From: Amphritea opalescens
GTDB lineage: Bacteria; Pseudomonadota; Gammaproteobacteria; Pseudomonadales; Balneatricaceae
DNA: 64,000 nucleotides
Assembly: GCF_003957515.1 (NCBI RefSeq)
Contig: NZ_RQXW01000002.1
Span: forward strand, 310,001 to 374,000
Direction: 5' to 3'
A program made the position numbers and the translations under genes. Below the pieces are notes generated by a model. It made no database searches and had not been told where the DNA came from. It saw only the letters and a program-made list of their open reading frames with translations. Of the stretch, positions 1 through 9,813 are shown in pieces. How positions within the stretch are numbered: the stretch's first letter is position 1; each line of letters begins with the position of its first letter.

Positions 1-526
1 TGCTCGCATTCCAGCAGATAGCCTTGTGGGTGAGTTAAACCGCGGCTTTCATCAATCTATGCGTAGCTTGGACTTGGAACGGTCTGCAATGGATCGTATT
101 GGTGCAGCGAAGCGAGCATTAGACGACCTGTCTGCGTATGTCCATCAAGATGGAACGGCTCCTGATGGAGGTCGTTTAGCAGATCAGCCCGCCGTTAGGG
201 AAAAGATTGCTGAATTGTATGGTCGGGCCCAAGTTTCGCGAACTTTTGGCTACCTTATTGCACGTCATTTGGATGCAGGTTCCGGTGCTAGTAATGAGTT
301 TTCATATGGCAAGTTGTATATCGGATTGCTTTCACAAGCGATAGCTGATGCTGCTGTCGACATTATCGGCCCAAGTGCATTGTTTGAATATGGTTCTGAA
401 TTGGCCGTCAACGATGGACTATTAACGGCGTTATACCGTGCAAGTCCTGCACTGACGTTAGCGGGTGGTAGTAGTGAAATTCAGAAAAGCATTATTGCCG
501 TCCGTGGTTTGGAGTTGCCAAAATGA
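1..526 (+). CDS. Acyl-CoA dehydrogenase, C-terminal part (gene cut by window start)
   Basis: The reading frame is open to base 2, so the true start lies outside the window; the GTG at 26 is internal. The visible part is the C-terminal half of an acyl-CoA dehydrogenase: it opens with the family-typical stretch ARIPADSLVGELNRGF and ends in the helical bundle with a GGSSEIQK motif, where the FAD and subunit contacts of this family lie. Such enzymes introduce an alpha-beta double bond into an acyl-CoA and pass electrons to ETF, which is encoded further along. Its last codons overlap the CoA-transferase start by 4 bp (ATGA), indicating translational coupling. The substrate cannot be read from the fragment. 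Confidence 0.85.
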   Translation, partial: ARIPADSLVGELNRGFHQSMRSLDLERSAMDRIGAAKRALDDLSAYVHQDGTAPDGGRLADQPAVREKIAELYGRAQVSRTFGYLIARHLDAGSGASNEFSYGKLYIGLLSQAIADAAVDIIGPSALFEYGSELAVNDGLLTALYRASPALTLAGGSSEIQKSIIAVRGLELPK

Positions 527-1797
527 GTGAGCAAGATAAGACTTTGCCATTGAGTGGCGTCCGAGTTGTTGATTTTTCAGGGTATGTCGCAGGGCCGTTT
601 TGTTGCATGTTGCTTGGTGATATGGGAGCTGATGTCATCAAGGTGGAATCTCCTACTGGTGAACAATGGCGTCACCAGGATCCATTTACTCCGGGGATGA
701 GCAAGAGCTTTATGGCGCTGAATAGGAATAAGCGTTCGGTTGTTATCAACTTGAAGGATCCAGTTGAGCGCGAGAAGGCTATCAAGTTGCTTGAAACTGC
801 CGATGTTATGGTGTCTAACTTTAGACCCGGTGTTGCTGAGCGCTATGGTCTTGACTATGAAACGTTGAAAGAACTTTTTCCGCGCCTTATTTTCACCAGT
901 AATACAGCGTATGGCCCTATTGGATCACGTTGGCACCAGCCAGGTTATGACCTTGTTGTCCAAGCATTCAGTGGTCTGCTTAGCTCTAACCCATCCCCTG
1001 ATGGCGGTGTTCCCAAGCGCTATGCGGGTGTTGCTTTGGTCGATTTTACCGCAGGACATTATATGCTCTACGGCATTATGTGTGCCTTATTTCAGCGTTA
1101 TCAAACAGGTAAGGGCCAGAAAGTAGAGGCGTCATTATTGGAGGCTGCGCTGGGTTTGCAGCGGCAAAAAATGTTGACGCTGGAGGGTGCGTTAGACATA
1201 CCAGAGCAACCAGGGAATGTCATAGAGCAAATGGCCTCCACATCGACTGCATCTAACGCCATGGGTGCTCGAGAATTATATTACCGGACATACCAAACGT
1301 CAGATGGCTTTATTACGGTTGGCTGTTTGAATGTTCCTCAGCGACAAGTTTTTTTGAAGTTATTACAGATGGAAGATCCTTGGCATACCAATCCAGATGA
1401 TATACCTGCCGATGCAGCTATTGATAAGGTGCGTCGAGAGCTAACGGTCACAGCAGAGGAGCGTTTTAAGGAGCATAGCACCGAAGAGTGGGTACGTCGC
1501 TTTGAGGGCGAGGGTGTCCCTAATGCGCCATTAAAAATGCTAGGACAGGTCATGAATGACCCTGAGGTAGCAGAGGGCGGGTTTCTTTATGAGTATGACT
1601 ATCCAGGCTACGGCAAAGTACAGAGTGTTGGTACGGGCGTTAGGGTAGGTAAGGGGGCATCGGTGCGCAGACCGCCTCCACGTTTAGGCGAACATACAGA
1701 TGAGATTTTAGAAGAACTTGGATTAATTAACCCAGCAGCATCCGCACCTTTGAATAAGTCGGCTGGGCATCAAGAGCAAAGAGGAGAGAGCCAATGA
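523..1797 (+). CDS. Class III (CaiB/BaiF family) CoA-transferase
   Basis: A 424-residue protein of the family III CoA-transferases, which move CoA from a donor thioester to a carboxylic acid without an ATP step. The N-terminus carries the family pattern GVRVVDFSGYVAGPF followed by LGDMGADVIKVE; Asp174, in VDFTAGHYM, sits where the catalytic aspartate of these enzymes lies. The length is normal for the family. It overlaps the genes on both sides by 4 bp (523-526 and 1794-1797), so it is made together with two acyl-CoA dehydrogenases. The likely role is activating an imported carboxylate for beta-oxidation. Carnitine-type or succinyl-CoA-dependent activity is possible but not shown. Confidence 0.9.
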   Translation: MSEQDKTLPLSGVRVVDFSGYVAGPFCCMLLGDMGADVIKVESPTGEQWRHQDPFTPGMSKSFMALNRNKRSVVINLKDPVEREKAIKLLETADVMVSNFRPGVAERYGLDYETLKELFPRLIFTSNTAYGPIGSRWHQPGYDLVVQAFSGLLSSNPSPDGGVPKRYAGVALVDFTAGHYMLYGIMCALFQRYQTGKGQKVEASLLEAALGLQRQKMLTLEGALDIPEQPGNVIEQMASTSTASNAMGARELYYRTYQTSDGFITVGCLNVPQRQVFLKLLQMEDPWHTNPDDIPADAAIDKVRRELTVTAEERFKEHSTEEWVRRFEGEGVPNAPLKMLGQVMNDPEVAEGGFLYEYDYPGYGKVQSVGTGVRVGKGASVRRPPPRLGEHTDEILEELGLINPAASAPLNKSAGHQEQRGESQ

Positions 1798-2879
1798 ATA
1801 TGTCTAGCAACGTTCAAGGGGCAGTAAATAACGCCACAATGACTGAACTTGAATCAGAAATGATCCGTGATGCAGCGCGAAATTTTGCGAATAGCGAGAG
1901 CCCTTTGTCTGTCGTTCGTGCTGCGGAAGCTGGTGATTGGATTGCTGCTAAAGCTAGCTGGTCAAAAATGGCAAATTTGGGCTGGTTTGAACTACTTCAA
2001 CATGAAGAAGATGAGGCTGATGGACTTGTCGCGGCTTGTGTTATTGCGGAAGAGTTAGGTCGTGCTGCTTATCCAATGCCTTTCTCTGAGGCGGCTGTTT
2101 TGGTATTACCTCTCCTTGCTAAGCATGCAGCAGATAATGTTAGTCTAGATGCGTTTAATTCTGGCGAGCAAAGAGCGGCTATCGCTATGCCGTTGAGTGG
2201 GCTGCCGACGAGTATTGATCGTTTGCCTCAGCTCTCTTCAGATGTGAGCCTCATGGTGAATCTGCTTGAAGATGCGAGTTTGCTGGTAGTGCCTGTTTTG
2301 GATAAAGAGCAACCTTGCTTAGCGTTAGTTCATCGTCCTGAAAATGGCTGGCAAACAAAAGCGATGCCAGATCTAGCCAATAATTCTTATAGTCGCATTG
2401 TTGTTAATGAGTTAAAAAATGTAGAACTCATCCCCCTTGAATGGGAGTCGTTAGCAAAGGCATATGATTATTTCCGGCTCGTAACAGCTGCTTATATCGT
2501 TGGCTTAGCTTCGCAAGCGACAGACCTTGCGGTTGAGTACGCTAAGGAACGTATTGCTTTCGGTAAGCCAATAGGTTCATTTCAGGCTGTACAGCAGCGG
2601 TTAGCCGAATCTGCATTAGAGTTGGCTGCGGCGCATTTCTTAGTACGGGAAGCCTCTGTGACAGCTGAACGGTTACAGATTCCTATGGCGTGTATACAGG
2701 TATGTGAAGCAGGTAAAAAAGCAACCTTTACAGCACAGCAGATTTGGGCTGGCATGGGGTATACGTTAGAAGTTGATGTTCAACTATTCTTTCGTCGAGC
2801 TCGTGCTTATCAGTTATTGTTGGGTGCTCCATGGGAGCTACGAGAGCGTATTTGGGACGAGGTTGTTCCTCACTCTTAA
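1794..2879 (+). CDS. Acyl-CoA dehydrogenase-like protein (short, 361 aa)
   Basis: An acyl-CoA dehydrogenase-fold protein with the N-terminal helical domain (about 15-120), a weakly conserved middle beta domain and the C-terminal bundle (about 220-361) with the family-like SFQAVQQRLAE segment. It is shorter than the usual 380-400 residues, and I do not see the usual glutamate-containing catalytic loop, so it may be a divergent or non-catalytic partner of the upstream dehydrogenase; paired dehydrogenases of this kind occur in steroid and side-chain degradation. It starts with an ATGA overlap with the CoA-transferase; a second ATG lies two codons on at 1800. A 55-bp gap separates it from the next gene. 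Confidence 0.8.
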   Translation: MNMSSNVQGAVNNATMTELESEMIRDAARNFANSESPLSVVRAAEAGDWIAAKASWSKMANLGWFELLQHEEDEADGLVAACVIAEELGRAAYPMPFSEAAVLVLPLLAKHAADNVSLDAFNSGEQRAAIAMPLSGLPTSIDRLPQLSSDVSLMVNLLEDASLLVVPVLDKEQPCLALVHRPENGWQTKAMPDLANNSYSRIVVNELKNVELIPLEWESLAKAYDYFRLVTAAYIVGLASQATDLAVEYAKERIAFGKPIGSFQAVQQRLAESALELAAAHFLVREASVTAERLQIPMACIQVCEAGKKATFTAQQIWAGMGYTLEVDVQLFFRRARAYQLLLGAPWELRERIWDEVVPHS

Positions 2880-2934
2880 TTCGATAGGGGCGCATCAATG
2901 CGTCCCTATGACTCAATATTTTGGAGACTATCCC

Positions 2935-3906
2935 ATGTTTAAGACGCGTTTAACTGAGTTACTGGGTATCGAACACCCTATTATTTGTGGTGGCATGTTC
3001 CGATTAGGTCGTGCGGAATTAGCGGCTGCTGTATCTAATGCCGGTGGTTTAGGTATTATCACTGCGGCGACATTTCCAGATGAAGAGAGTTTTCGTAAAG
3101 AGTTACGTTTACTCAAGTCGCTGACAAATAAACCATTTGGCGTGAATATTAATTTATTTCCAACCGCGCGCAAATTTAATGCAAATGATTATATTGCCAT
3201 CTCTATTGATGAAGGTGTTCAGATTATTGAAACGTCTGGTCAAAGTCCCGAGCAGTATATGGATCAACTTAAAGGCGCGGGTATAAAAGTTATCCACAAA
3301 GTACCAGGTGCTCAGTATGCTAAGACCTGTGAGCGGATAGGTTGTGATGCCGTAAGTGTCGTTGGAAACGAAACCGGAGGTCACCCAGGGATGTCTGAAG
3401 TGGGGACGATGGTGATGATTCGTCGGGCCGTGGAGAATGTTACTATCCCCGTAATTGCGGGCGGTGGTATCGTTGATGGGCAAGGTTTACTGGCCGCTTT
3501 AAGTATGGGCGCAGAGGGGGTCATTATGGGAACTCGTTTTGTTGCCACTCAGGAGTGCCCAGCACATTCTGCCGTTAAGGATTGGATGCAGAACGCGACA
3601 GAAGATGACACTGTCATTGTTCAGAAAACGATTAAATCGCCAACTCGAGTTGCCAAAAATGGTATGGCTTTAAGAGTACTAGAAATGGAGCAGTCTGGGG
3701 CAGGATTAGATGATTTGATGCCCTTAATTACCGGGACTAGGAACCCTTCAGTATACTCGGAAGGCAATTTGGATGATGCCATTTGGTCATGTGGACAGGC
3801 CGTTGGTTTGGTTGAAGATATACCAACCTGTAAAGAATTACTTGATCGGATTATGCATGAAGCGAGTGTTTCTTTATCGCGAATTAATAGCTTAAAGACA
3901 GCTTAG
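2935..3906 (+). CDS. Nitronate monooxygenase / 2-nitropropane dioxygenase-like flavoprotein
   Basis: The start is placed at ATG 2935 because GGAG at 2923-2926 is correctly spaced, although the frame stays open upstream into the previous gene. The 323-residue TIM-barrel FMN protein shows family marks: ELLGIEHPIICGGM at the N-terminus, SNAGGLGIITAATF, NETGGHPG and the phosphate-binding GGGIVDGQGLLAALSMGAEG. Family members oxidise nitronates or act as FabK-like enoyl reductases. Within acyl-CoA operons they often act as enoyl-CoA-type reductases or have no assigned role, so 'nitronate monooxygenase' is a family label only. It is followed after 64 bp by the ABC importer. Confidence 0.85.
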   Translation: MFKTRLTELLGIEHPIICGGMFRLGRAELAAAVSNAGGLGIITAATFPDEESFRKELRLLKSLTNKPFGVNINLFPTARKFNANDYIAISIDEGVQIIETSGQSPEQYMDQLKGAGIKVIHKVPGAQYAKTCERIGCDAVSVVGNETGGHPGMSEVGTMVMIRRAVENVTIPVIAGGGIVDGQGLLAALSMGAEGVIMGTRFVATQECPAHSAVKDWMQNATEDDTVIVQKTIKSPTRVAKNGMALRVLEMEQSGAGLDDLMPLITGTRNPSVYSEGNLDDAIWSCGQAVGLVEDIPTCKELLDRIMHEASVSLSRINSLKTA

Positions 3907-3970
3907 GAAAAGCATTTTATGTAAATTCTTAATTGTCTAAGTTGAAAATAAATATAATAAGGTGAACGCC

Positions 3971-4621
3971 ATGGATCTGCTTAATTTTATATGGGATAAT
4001 TTAGATCTTATCCTTGATAAAACTATTGAACATATTTCTCTGGTTGGAATCGCAGTTGGGTTGGCTCTGCTTGCAGGAGTACCGATTGGTATTGCTATTA
4101 CACAGAACCAGAAAAGTGCTTCGATTGTTCTATATACTGCATCAATTATTATTACTATTCCTTCGGTCGCTTTATTTGGGATCATGATTCCATTATTATC
4201 TCCTTTTGGTCATGGAATAGGCCCCGTTCCTGCTATGATAGCGGTTCTTTTATATTCGCTATTACCTATTATTCGAAATACATATATTGCCATTAATAAT
4301 ATTGATCCGGCATTGCGTGAAGCCGCGAGAGGTATGGGTATGCGTCCATTGGAACGTTTGCGGTTACTCGAAATACCACTAGCCATGCCAGTTATTATGG
4401 CGGGTGTACGTACTGCTGTCGTCATGAATATAGGCGTTATGACCATTGCCACCTTTATTGGTGCCGGTGGACTGGGTGACTTTATCTCGAGTGGCATTAC
4501 TCAATCAGATCAACTTCAACTAATGACTGGGGCGCTAGCGGTTAGCATACTGGCTGTTATAGCTGATTATTGCTTACTGTTTATTCAGAATAAATTAACC
4601 CCTGCTGGAATCAAGCTATAG
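3971..4621 (+). CDS. Glycine betaine/choline-type ABC transporter permease
   Basis: An inner-membrane permease of the OpuB/OpuC/YehW type, 216 residues, with about six hydrophobic segments and the coupling-loop motif EAARGMGMRPLERLRLLEIP for docking to the ATPase. A GTG lies in frame at 3962, but it is part of the AAGGTG ribosome site (3959-3964), so ATG 3971 is the better start. It is the first of two permeases around one ATPase, the normal arrangement of this importer class (quaternary amines such as glycine betaine, choline or carnitine). Only 10 bp separate it from the ATPase gene. Confidence 0.9.
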   Translation: MDLLNFIWDNLDLILDKTIEHISLVGIAVGLALLAGVPIGIAITQNQKSASIVLYTASIIITIPSVALFGIMIPLLSPFGHGIGPVPAMIAVLLYSLLPIIRNTYIAINNIDPALREAARGMGMRPLERLRLLEIPLAMPVIMAGVRTAVVMNIGVMTIATFIGAGGLGDFISSGITQSDQLQLMTGALAVSILAVIADYCLLFIQNKLTPAGIKL

Positions 4622-4631
4622 GAGCCGTTTC

Positions 4632-5786
4632 ATGATTAAATTGGAAAATCTTACTAAAGTTTTCGAATCTCAAGGTCAGGCTACAACTGCCGCAGATAAT
4701 ATTTCTATGGAAGTTCCCGAAGGTGAGATTTGTGTTTTACTTGGCCCTTCCGGTTGCGGTAAAACCACCACGCTTAAAATGATTAATCGAATTATTCCAG
4801 TGACATCGGGTCGTGTTCTGATTAATGGCGAAGATACAACCGGTTTAGATACGATTACACTACGACGTAATATTGGTTACGTGATTCAACAAATCGGTTT
4901 ATTCCCAAACATGACCATTGAGGAAAATATTAGCATCGTTCCTAAGCTTCTTGGCTGGAATAAAAAGCGTTATCTAGCTCGTGCAGAAGAATTGCTCGAT
5001 ATGGTGGCGCTGGAGCCAAAAGCGTATATGAAACGCTACCCTAAAGAACTTTCTGGTGGGCAACAACAGCGAGTAGGGGTCATTAGAGCATTAGCCGCAG
5101 ATCCACCCTTGATGTTAATGGATGAGCCTTTCGGTGCTATTGATCCTATTAATAGAGAGATTATTCAAGATGAATTTTTGAGGATGCAACAAACGCTCAA
5201 AAAAACGATTCTTTTTGTTAGTCATGATATCGATGAAGCGGTAAAAATGGCGGATAAGATTGCTATATTTAATAGCGGCAAACTCATTCAATTCGACACG
5301 CCTGATAATATTTTAGCGCACCCTAAAAATAAGTTTGTAGAGGATTTTGTCGGGACCGATAGAACGCTTAAAAGGCTTAGGTTGGTAAAAGTTCGCGATG
5401 TTATGGTGAAGTCTCCACCGCGAGTTAGAATGGATGATGACCTTAAAGTGGCCTTAAAATTGATGGTTGAAAGGGATCATTCGGCGATTACTTTGGTAAA
5501 CAAAAAGAATCATCCAATTGGTTCGGTATATCGCTCTATAGCACAAACGAAACAAGGGTTGTGTGGTGACCATCATTATGGCTTGAGAACGATCGTCAAT
5601 ATTAATGATGATTTACGAACAGTAGCTTCAAAAATGTTCAGTCATGATACTACTTGGATGCCTTGTGTTGATGATCAAGGAGTTTTCTGTGGCGAAATTA
5701 CTCAGAGAGGCGTAACCCATCATTTAGCGGCAACCTATAACGATAACGATGGAGCACTGGCCGAGCTATATCAGGAGGGGGTATGA
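4632..5786 (+). CDS. Glycine betaine/choline-type ABC transporter ATP-binding protein with CBS domains
   Basis: A cytoplasmic ATPase, 384 residues. The nucleotide-binding domain carries Walker A GPSGCGKTT (about 38-46), the signature LSGGQQQRVG and Walker B LMLMDEPFGAID. The C-terminal third (about 255-370) reads as a pair of CBS domains (VRDVMVKSPPRVRMDDDLKV and a second repeat), which in OpuA/OpuC proteins sense ionic strength. The start at ATG 4632 follows AGGAG at 4621-4625. The last 4 bp overlap the second permease. The CBS pair suggests osmotic gating or regulated uptake, although the setting is catabolic. Confidence 0.92.
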   Translation: MIKLENLTKVFESQGQATTAADNISMEVPEGEICVLLGPSGCGKTTTLKMINRIIPVTSGRVLINGEDTTGLDTITLRRNIGYVIQQIGLFPNMTIEENISIVPKLLGWNKKRYLARAEELLDMVALEPKAYMKRYPKELSGGQQQRVGVIRALAADPPLMLMDEPFGAIDPINREIIQDEFLRMQQTLKKTILFVSHDIDEAVKMADKIAIFNSGKLIQFDTPDNILAHPKNKFVEDFVGTDRTLKRLRLVKVRDVMVKSPPRVRMDDDLKVALKLMVERDHSAITLVNKKNHPIGSVYRSIAQTKQGLCGDHHYGLRTIVNINDDLRTVASKMFSHDTTWMPCVDDQGVFCGEITQRGVTHHLAATYNDNDGALAELYQEGV

Positions 5787-6508
5787 CTCAATCCAAATCA
5801 TTTATTGTCGGAGTTGCCGCACTCGTTTGTGTTTTCTTGTTAGGCGTTTTGAGTGAGAGAAGTGGGATTATTGAAGAATTCCTCTTTTATCAAGAAGATA
5901 TCGTTTATCTGACTATGCAGCATATAACAATGACGCTGTTATCGGGTGGATTCGCTATCATTATAGCGATTCCTCTAGGTGTTTGGTTAAGCAGATCTTA
6001 TATGAGTAAATGGTCAGAAACGCTTATGCAGCCGCTTAATATTATGACGACTGTGCCTACTCTAGCAATTTTAGCGTTAAGTATGAGTTTTCTTGGTATT
6101 GGTACTCTGCCTGCATTGTTTGCGTTGTGGTTGGCGACACTGCTTCCAATCGTTCGGAATACCTATGCGGGCTTGAAAGAAGTACCAGAATTTCTCATTG
6201 AAAGTGCAAATGGAATGGGGATGCCTACGTGGAAAATACTACTGTCAGTTGAACTGCCCAATGCACTGTTCGTTATTTTTGCGGGTATTCGTACAGCTAT
6301 CGCCATCAATATAGGTACTGTTCCGTTGGCTTTTTTGATTGGTGCTGGTGGTCTAGGAGAGCTGATATTCACGGGCATTGATATGGATGAAATGGTCATG
6401 ATGCTTGCTGGTGCTATCCCCGTTGCTTTATTAGCAATAATTGTCGATTTTATTTTTAGCCAGCTTCAATATTGGCTAATTCCAAGAGGTGTGAATCCTT
6501 TACGCTAA
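5783..6508 (+). CDS. Glycine betaine/choline-type ABC transporter permease (second)
   Basis: A 241-residue integral membrane permease with an N-terminal hydrophobic segment (about 7-25) and the coupling motif ESANGMGMPTWKILLSVELP. It is homologous to the first permease, and the two are expected to form the heterodimeric channel served by the CBS-ATPase between them. Translation is coupled to the ATPase gene through an ATGA overlap. A 39-bp gap leads to the binding-protein gene. Confidence 0.9.
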   Translation: MTQSKSFIVGVAALVCVFLLGVLSERSGIIEEFLFYQEDIVYLTMQHITMTLLSGGFAIIIAIPLGVWLSRSYMSKWSETLMQPLNIMTTVPTLAILALSMSFLGIGTLPALFALWLATLLPIVRNTYAGLKEVPEFLIESANGMGMPTWKILLSVELPNALFVIFAGIRTAIAINIGTVPLAFLIGAGGLGELIFTGIDMDEMVMMLAGAIPVALLAIIVDFIFSQLQYWLIPRGVNPLR

Positions 6509-6547
6509 TTGCATAACTATGAAGAATAAACATCAAAGGAATTTAAA

Positions 6548-7426
6548 ATGTTGATCAAGAAATCACTAAAGTTGATAGCAATTTTCTGCATGTTTTTGAG
6601 TTCGATTTCTCAAGCTAATGAACTCGTTGTGGGAGGAAAGGGTTATACCGAACAATTGCTGATCGCTGAAATGACTACGCAACTTTTAGAGAAGGCAGGG
6701 TACTCAATAAAGCAAACAACCGGGATGGGAGGGAGCCTGTTGAGAAAAGCGATGGTCAATGGTCAGATTGATGTGTATTGGGAATATACAGGGACGTCAT
6801 TGATTACGTATAATAAAGTTAAAGAACGTTTAAGCCCAGAAGATACCTATGAACGAGTTAAAACGCTGGATGCTAAAAAGGGTATTGTTTGGCTGACCCC
6901 ATCAAAAGCAAATAATACATACGCGCTGGCTCGTCGAAAGGGCGATCATACAGATCTGAATAGTATTTCAGAATTGGCTGCCACCTATAAGTCAGGTACG
7001 GAACTGAAGATGGGGGTGAGTGCTGAGTTTACAAAGCGAGCAGACGGTCTTATCGGGTTACAAAAGACCTATGGTTTCAGAATGAAGCGTAAGAACGTAG
7101 TACCTATGCAAACGGGGCTTGTTTACGATGCGTTGCATAATGGTGAAGTTGATATCGCGATGATTTTTGCAACTGATGGGCGAATTTCTGCATTTGGCTT
7201 TGAGGTGCTAGAGGATGATCTACAGTTTTTCCCTAGTTATGCTTTAACGCCTACTATTCGAAAAGAGGTTTTAGATGCTAATCCTGAACTCTCTGGGTTG
7301 CTCAACGAGCTTTCAGGAAAACTCGATGATAAAACAATGCAACGTCTTAACGGGGAAGTTGCGGTGAATAATAAAAGTATTCGAGAGGTTTCCTCGAGCT
7401 TTTTGAAGGAAGTGAAATTAATCTGA
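6548..7426 (+). CDS. Periplasmic substrate-binding protein of the quaternary-amine ABC importer
   Basis: A 292-residue OsmF/OpuCC-type binding protein. It has a signal peptide (residues 1 to about 23, ending SQA before NELVVGG) and the family motifs KGYTEQLLIAEM, GQIDVYWEYTGTSL and EVDIAMIFATDGRI. It captures the ligand in the periplasm and delivers it to the permease pair encoded just upstream. It is last in the operon; a strong terminator follows 26 bp downstream. A closely similar protein of the same length is encoded at 23338-24216 without its own transporter. The ligand is likely a betaine-like zwitterion, but its identity is inferred from family only. Confidence 0.9.
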   Translation: MLIKKSLKLIAIFCMFLSSISQANELVVGGKGYTEQLLIAEMTTQLLEKAGYSIKQTTGMGGSLLRKAMVNGQIDVYWEYTGTSLITYNKVKERLSPEDTYERVKTLDAKKGIVWLTPSKANNTYALARRKGDHTDLNSISELAATYKSGTELKMGVSAEFTKRADGLIGLQKTYGFRMKRKNVVPMQTGLVYDALHNGEVDIAMIFATDGRISAFGFEVLEDDLQFFPSYALTPTIRKEVLDANPELSGLLNELSGKLDDKTMQRLNGEVAVNNKSIREVSSSFLKEVKLI

Positions 7427-7452
7427 AGAATTAATTAATGATGAAATTGACT

Positions 7453-7483
7453 AAATTCCAGCGCTAAGCTGGAATTTTTATTT
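7453..7483 (+). terminator. Rho-independent terminator of the importer operon
   Basis: A perfect 10-bp stem, AAATTCCAGC (7453-7462) with GCTGGAATTT (7468-7477), encloses the 5-nt loop GCTAA and is followed by TTATTT. It lies 26 bp after the binding-protein stop codon. Confidence 0.9.
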
Positions 7484-8284
7484 GTATAGATTAATTATAT
7501 GAATGGCTTTGAGTGCCGATGCTCAGCAGGTTTGATGGCTCAATATGGTATCGGTGGTGTTCTTTTGGCGGAGCAACTCAGCTCAGTCGGACAAGTCATG
7601 GTTACATTAGGCCGTACCAACGCGCCCTAATGGCGATACGATTAAACCTCTCTTATGACGCAATTAATGGTTAACTCTTCTAGCCTGCGGAAAGGAGACA
7701 TCCTACAGCATTAGTTTAGTGCTTTTTCCCGCAACGTAGTCGTAGCAACAGCAACAGCAACAGCAACGTGCCCAGGGCTATGATGTAGATGACTCTGAGT
7801 GAGGCGGTATGGGGATATGGATATCAAGAATCAGCATCTGGGTTTGTTTGCTGAAAGTACTTTGCTCACCTCTTCTCTTCTTGTAAGCCTTGGTCTGGAT
7901 CAATCAGTGGTACTGGTACTCTCTACGTTAGTGTTTGTATTGTCTGAAAAAAAACAGCGGGAAATATTAAATTTAAAGCTCCCTCGTTGGGTGTGAGCAA
8001 GCTCCGGTTAAAGCGAATTAAGATTGCGCCAATAGTGAGGCTCACACTCGGAAAATCCACTTTTTGTGAGCGGGTAGTCTAAATCAAAAGGGGTTAATTT
8101 GGCCTAGGCCGTTCAAATACTGCCTACGGAGTTTATAAAGTGAGCTCCTACGGTTCAAATCGATGGGGGAAGATGGATTGCGTCTTGAACATCGAAAATA
8201 GCGTCATATGGTAATCCTTCGAGAAATTCGGGCGCATGGCGAGTGATGTTCAAGGTTAACAGGCATGTTTATGAAAAATGAGGA
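7484..8284. other. Gene-poor gap with small doubtful ORFs and a hexamer repeat
   Basis: About 800 bp between convergent operons. A 43-codon ORF from ATG 7499 to 7630 reads like a protein tail (AQYGIGGVLLAEQL) and may be a relic. A 59-codon ORF from ATG 7817 to 7996 encodes one hydrophobic helix (LLVSLGLDQSVVLVLSTLVF) but has no convincing ribosome site. A short CAACAG repeat run lies near 7744-7767. I see no RNA gene and no clear promoter here. Confidence 0.5.
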
Positions 8285-9571
8285 CTAATGGTTTTTTTCT
8301 TTAGGCTTATCTTCTTCGGCTTCGGTCTGTGAAATTTTTGATGACTTCTGCACGGCTCGATATAATTCACCGGAAGTATAATAGGATCCCGGGCGGGGAA
8401 TGTAAGGGCTTTTGAGTCTACTGCGAGTATGTTTGGCAGATATTTTACTAAGAGTGTAGAGAGCAAGGAGTAATGCAACAATACCTATAAAGCTAAATAA
8501 GCCAGCAGGACCGACAAGCCCCATCAAGCTACCGCTAATTAGAGGCCCGCTAATAGCTCCAATGCTAAACCCTACTAACAAGGCTCCTGTTGTTTGCATT
8601 CGTCTTTCAGGGTCAGCCCAATCGTTACAGTGCGCTGCTGCCAGAGAGTATGTTGTGAATGCTAGGCTGCCATATAAAAATATACTTACTAATAACCAGC
8701 TTAATTGATAGCCCATAATGACTTGTAGTGTGATGATTAGGCAACAAAGGGATACTAAGGTCGAAACCATCACGATCACTTTTCGGCGTTCTATTCGATC
8801 TGATAGTTTCCCGATAGGGGATTGAAGTACTAATCCACTACAAATACCAAGTGCCATAAACATTGAAATCTGCCTCGCACTCAAACCTAGTTCCAGAGCA
8901 AATAGTGGCCCCATGGTATTGAACGATGCATTCATTAAGCCGGCACAGATGGCACCGTAGAAACCGACGGGCGTATTTCTTAGTGTGGGCAATATTTTTA
9001 AAGGGCCAGAAGGGTCTGGTTGAGGGGCCGGTGTTTTAGTTAGTGTGACCGGTAGTAAGCACAGTGAAAAAAAGATTGAGGTTAGTGTGAACAGTTGGTA
9101 ATCACTGGGATCATGCGCAAATAGTAATAATTGAGCCATACCTGCGCCTAGGAAATTAATGACCATGTAGATAGCGAGTAAACTGCCACGGTTTTTATTA
9201 TTGGCACTGGCATTAAGCCAGCTTTCAGTGACCATCAACATACCTGCCATTGCAAAACCGGCAAACACTCTTAAGGTGAACCAGAAAACGGGAGAAACCC
9301 AAAAAAGGTGTAACAGTGGGGTAATTGATATAAGTGATGCAAACGCACTAAATGCACGAATATAGCCTACTCTACTAACCAGTTTGCTTGAGTAACGTGC
9401 CCCTATAAATAAGCCTACAAAATACCCACTCATAATAAGGCCTATTAATTCGGTCGAAAAGCCTTCGAGGTTTGCGCGTAGACTTAGTAACGTCATAAAT
9501 AATCCGTTACCAATCAGTAAGCATCCATGACTCAAGAGCAAAGATGAAACTGTTTTAAGGAGGTTTTTCAT
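8285..9571 (-). CDS. MFS transporter (YcaD-like)
   Basis: A 428-residue inner-membrane protein with about twelve hydrophobic segments. The loop between helices 2 and 3 carries GARYSSKLVSRVGYIRAF, the MFS motif A region, and a second copy after helix 8 reads GKLSDRIERRKVIV. It resembles the YcaD/UMF-type efflux or metabolite transporters. The C-terminal tail is charged and glutamate/lysine-rich. It is transcribed alone toward the gap; the upstream 240 bp hold nothing else I can identify. The substrate is unknown. Confidence 0.85.
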   Translation of the reverse strand: MKNLLKTVSSLLLSHGCLLIGNGLFMTLLSLRANLEGFSTELIGLIMSGYFVGLFIGARYSSKLVSRVGYIRAFSAFASLISITPLLHLFWVSPVFWFTLRVFAGFAMAGMLMVTESWLNASANNKNRGSLLAIYMVINFLGAGMAQLLLFAHDPSDYQLFTLTSIFFSLCLLPVTLTKTPAPQPDPSGPLKILPTLRNTPVGFYGAICAGLMNASFNTMGPLFALELGLSARQISMFMALGICSGLVLQSPIGKLSDRIERRKVIVMVSTLVSLCCLIITLQVIMGYQLSWLLVSIFLYGSLAFTTYSLAAAHCNDWADPERRMQTTGALLVGFSIGAISGPLISGSLMGLVGPAGLFSFIGIVALLLALYTLSKISAKHTRSRLKSPYIPRPGSYYTSGELYRAVQKSSKISQTEAEEDKPKEKNH

Positions 9572-9813
9572 AATAAGTAATCGTTAACTCAGTATTGATG
9601 ACGTTAGTTTTAATGATTAACCTAGGGTGTGCTGAGGTTTTGATAACGATAATATTTTTGGAAGATTAACACTTAAAACATGTAAGGCTAGGCTTTTTTA
9701 ATTGATCGGGGGTATCAGGTTGTGGATGGAATTTTCTAGGTAGTGCGGCATTGATGAATGTGTGTTTTTTAAAAGCAGTCATAGGATTACCTATAACTGC
9801 TTTATACATTCTG

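Noticed and set aside
523-4621. A carnitine (cai) operon
   Set aside because: CoA-transferase and acyl-CoA dehydrogenase occur, but no CaiC ligase, CaiD-type order or CaiT is present; family similarity alone is not enough.
7799-7996. A 65-codon ORF with a hydrophobic helix
   Set aside because: Weak ribosome site, no family, isolated in a gene-poor gap; listed only in the gap note.
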